A stretch of 64,000 nucleotides of DNA from Sphaerulina vaccinii (Eukaryota; Ascomycota; Dothideomycetes; Mycosphaerellales; Mycosphaerellaceae), in contig JAKUDP010000025.1 in assembly GCA_022570795.1 (NCBI GenBank), positions 1,193,001 to 1,257,000 on the forward strand. The letters are read 5' to 3'. Within the stretch, counting starts at the first letter, position 1, and each line of letters begins with the position of its first letter. Made by a program: the position numbers and the translations under genes. Under the pieces are notes generated by a model. The model was given only the letters and a program-made list of their open reading frames with translations, was not told the DNA's origin and ran no database searches. Shown piece after piece: positions 61,998 to 64,000 of this stretch.

Positions 61998-63048
61998 TCA
62001 AACAACATCATTCAGCCAGGAATGCTTCTCCTCCATCTCGAACCAATCATAGACTTGTTCAATAGTCGTCTCCCCCTTGTCGACCTTGTCGAATGCATTT
62101 CGTACCTCAGCCTCCAAGTCCTCGAACCTCGGAATTCCAAAGTGTCCTTCCAGCAGGTCCAGCGAAATATCGGGATTGAAAGAACCTTTCTTGCCAAATG
62201 TTGCACGGTAGGTAACACTATTCAGAGGGTGACGCTGTAACAGATGTTGGTAATGTGTGGGCTTCACAGTACCATTGCGGTTATAGACACTGTACAGTGG
62301 CGCTTCCATAGTTCGTGCTGGTCTCACGGTACGAGGAGGTGGGGGTCTGCCATCACTCCTGTCACTGTAGTCTTCGAACACCCAATCACAGAATGCACGC
62401 ATATGATCGGTGAAAAGTATGTGCTCTGGTGTACGAGCACTGTCGAGCGAGGGGATGTAGGCGCAAGAGAGCGAGGGTATGTAAGGCAACAAGTCCAGTA
62501 GGGCGAAGCCCACGTGTGTCCATTCAGCTATCGTTGAGTGTTAGTCCGGATCGAATTGAAATCTTTGTAGCAAGGAACTCACCCCAACTCAAATAAACAT
62601 TGTGCTCGTTAACAGAGACTTTTAAACATGAGACGCTTGCCATAGCAGCGCGAATTTGGCTGTTCTCCATAAGACCTTTCCAGGGTCTGTAGTCGGGTCC
62701 TGTCAATTCGAGTCCCAACATTTGCTCCACGCTGAAGCTGGTTCCTGTTACGCCTGTTGTTCTCGTTCTTCCGAAATGAAGGCTAAGCGTTCGAGTTGGT
62801 ACTACGCGCTTCAGCTCTTCGGTATATTCGGTGGAGAATTGCTTGTTGACTAGGAGTAGAGATGTCGATGCGCAGTGGTCGAGTTCTGCCCTTATCAAAG
62901 ACACCATATCGAACATCTTCCTGTTAAGTCTCGCGGTCACTCCGAGGTAGCTGTACACTTCATTTCGAAGCTCTGGTGGCATTTCGAAAAAGCGTGACAA
63001 TTTTTCGCCAGAAGAGTTGCCATTTCTTTCTAGTGCAGGCGCCGGCAT
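61998..63048 (-). CDS. F-box-like / fungal LPPELR-type protein
   Basis: Exons 63048-62583 and 62527-61998, intron 55 nt (GTGAGT...GGACTAAC...GATAG), 331 aa. The N-terminus carries SRFFEMPPELRNEVYSYL, the LPxELR motif with a following helix that is common in large families of fungal F-box-like proteins. The rest is a helical, moderately conserved body without a signal or membrane span (LLVNKQFSTEYTEELKRVV, GRTRTTGV, PEHILFTDHMRAFCDWVFED). Proteins of this type may be substrate receptors of SCF ubiquitin ligases, but the F-box is short and no partner domain is clear. The ATG at 63048 was chosen; upstream sequence in frame lacks a Met. Confidence 0.68.
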
Positions 63049-63733
63049 CGTGATCGAGGTCCTGTGTGCTGGTATGCTGCCGGGATTATTGTTCGTATAC
63101 GGCTTATGAAGGTGTGGCAAAGCTTGTGTCGGTCCTGGATTATCTTGATGTTGAGAGGTAAAGCTGGAAGTATTGTTCGAGTAGCCAAGGCCAAGATATT
63201 TTCCAGGAAGGTGAATTAGTTCGGTAAAGCTAGGTGTCCACACGCCTACCTTAGGCTGCGTTATGCCACATGCAGTAGAAGCATAATCTTCAGTCTGCTA
63301 TCTCACAAGAGTCAGAGGGAATTGTCCTCTTCTCAGCCCGGTGAGCGTATCTCGTCCGATCGTTCGTGGAATTGCGTGTTGTAAGTACGGCAGGTAGCAA
63401 GTGGAAGGTTCGGTGCTTGCCAATGCCAGCTCGCCTGTTCCTACCTCCACCCTACGAGTAGTGTCTACCTCAACAAGATGGTCTGGAAGGAGCGCCTGAG
63501 ACGGAGGCAGAGAAGCGTCTCTACACTCGGTGCATTAGCTCACAAGGCACAATATGAGAAGGATAGGGAAGTATGTGCATCAGCCATCATCGACAAATGA
63601 ATAGAAGGGGGTATCGTTCCAAGCCAAGAACCCCAGTGCTATGCATCGCTCATCTGTAGTAAAGCTTCGCCGCTCAGTCGCTCAAACGCTGCAAATAGAT
63701 ACCGAAACGACGACTCTCAGCCCCTAGCTTCTT
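63049..63733. other. Intergenic containing copy B of a dispersed repeat
   Basis: Nothing beyond the repeat copy (63315-63520). Presumed promoter of the F-box-like gene at its left end. Confidence 0.4.
63315..63520. repeat. Dispersed repeat, copy B (partner at 25.6-25.85 kb)
   Basis: Shares blocks with copy A in the same order and orientation. On the minus strand it still reads SASVSGAPSRPSC but then meets stops, so here the cysteine-rich frame is lost. Confidence 0.6.
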
Positions 63734-64000
63734 TCATGGCCCTCCTTTCGGCGCTTGTTTAATAAGCTTGAAGCTCCTGACATTCGCATTCACAGTCGTG
63801 AACTTAGCCGCTTTCGGATCATAGCAAGACTGCACATCAAACATCATTCTGCCGCGTGACCCTCTGACCTCAACCAACCCCTGCACCACGAATGTCCCTC
63901 GCGGTGGCTCCATCTTCTTTGGATTCCACTGCTTCATCAGAGTACTCTGAAAGACCGACATGGCGATCGGTACGTCCATAGAATTCTGATCTGCTGAAGG
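63734..64000 (-). CDS. C-terminal part of an unidentified protein (5' end outside window)
   Basis: The frame is open from the right edge to a stop at 63734, giving at least 88 residues. It reads QSTLMKQWNPKKMEPPRGTF, VVQGLVEVRGSRGRMMFDV, SCYDPKAAKFTTVNANVRSF and ends KQAPKGGP. The strand-rich PRG-x-F-V-V-x-G-L-V-E-V-R-G style suggests a conserved fungal, possibly mitochondrial protein, but I cannot name the family. An ATG at 63979 is probably internal, since coding character continues upstream to the edge. Confidence 0.6.
   Translation of the reverse strand, partial: PSADQNSMDVPIAMSVFQSTLMKQWNPKKMEPPRGTFVVQGLVEVRGSRGRMMFDVQSCYDPKAAKFTTVNANVRSFKLIKQAPKGGP

Overview
The window looks like nuclear DNA of a filamentous ascomycete. 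Most genes carry one to five spliceosomal introns of about 45-65 nt with GTAAGT/GTATGT/GTGAGT donors, CTAAC/CTGAC branch sites and CAG/TAG acceptors. The protein set (mitochondrial arg2-type acetylglutamate synthase, fungal tyrosinase, PAN/AA5 copper radical oxidase, ACS-family transporter, DUF6604, many secreted proteins) is typical of Pezizomycotina. A Dothideomycete is my best guess, by inference only.

Left third (1-28 kb): accessory genes. In order: a CAS1-like glycan O-acetyltransferase cut by the window edge (-), a monocarboxylate-type MFS transporter (+), a cytochrome P450 (+), a GH43 remnant (-), a vacuolar Ca2+/H+ exchanger (-), a 5.8-kb array of about 20-25 diverged exon-intron-like repeat units (11.5-17.3 kb), a SAM methyltransferase (-), an ACS-family MFS transporter with a frameshift (-), a secreted glycerophosphodiester phosphodiesterase (-), a SnoaL/NTF2-like protein (-), a small cysteine-rich secreted protein (-), a cysteine-rich ORF that is half of a dispersed repeat (-), and a doubly broken tyrosinase (-).

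Middle (27.8-48.2 kb): a compact, intact housekeeping block. It holds thymidylate synthase (-) divergent from MSP1 (+), several small hypothetical proteins, a papain-fold-like protein (-), methylmalonate-semialdehyde dehydrogenase (+), an SDR (+), mitochondrial acetylglutamate synthase (-) divergent from the condensin subunit SMC2 (+), a DUF1537 sugar-acid kinase (+) and a Rad51 paralogue (-).

Right part (48.6-64 kb): accessory genes again. It holds a DUF6604 gene with an in-frame stop, a large 2OG-Fe(II) dioxygenase gene with lesions, a coiled-coil protein, a tiny secreted peptide, an SGNH hydrolase, a PAN/AA5 copper radical oxidase with a 4-bp duplication, an F-box-like protein and a partial mitochondrial-type protein.

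The most unusual object is the 11.5-17.3 kb array. Units recur about every 190 bp. Each carries a ~45-nt box with codon-like third-position variation (peptide consensus close to [AE]A-x-x-NNL[TA]AHL) followed by a canonical ~50-nt intron cassette, often with a GC donor and often with AG directly followed by GT at its end. I recognise no described family. Broken genes are concentrated in the accessory flanks, while the middle block, including a 3.5-kb intronless SMC2 ORF, is mostly intact. This suggests real decay rather than uniformly poor sequence, although some single-base lesions lie in short homopolymers and need read support.
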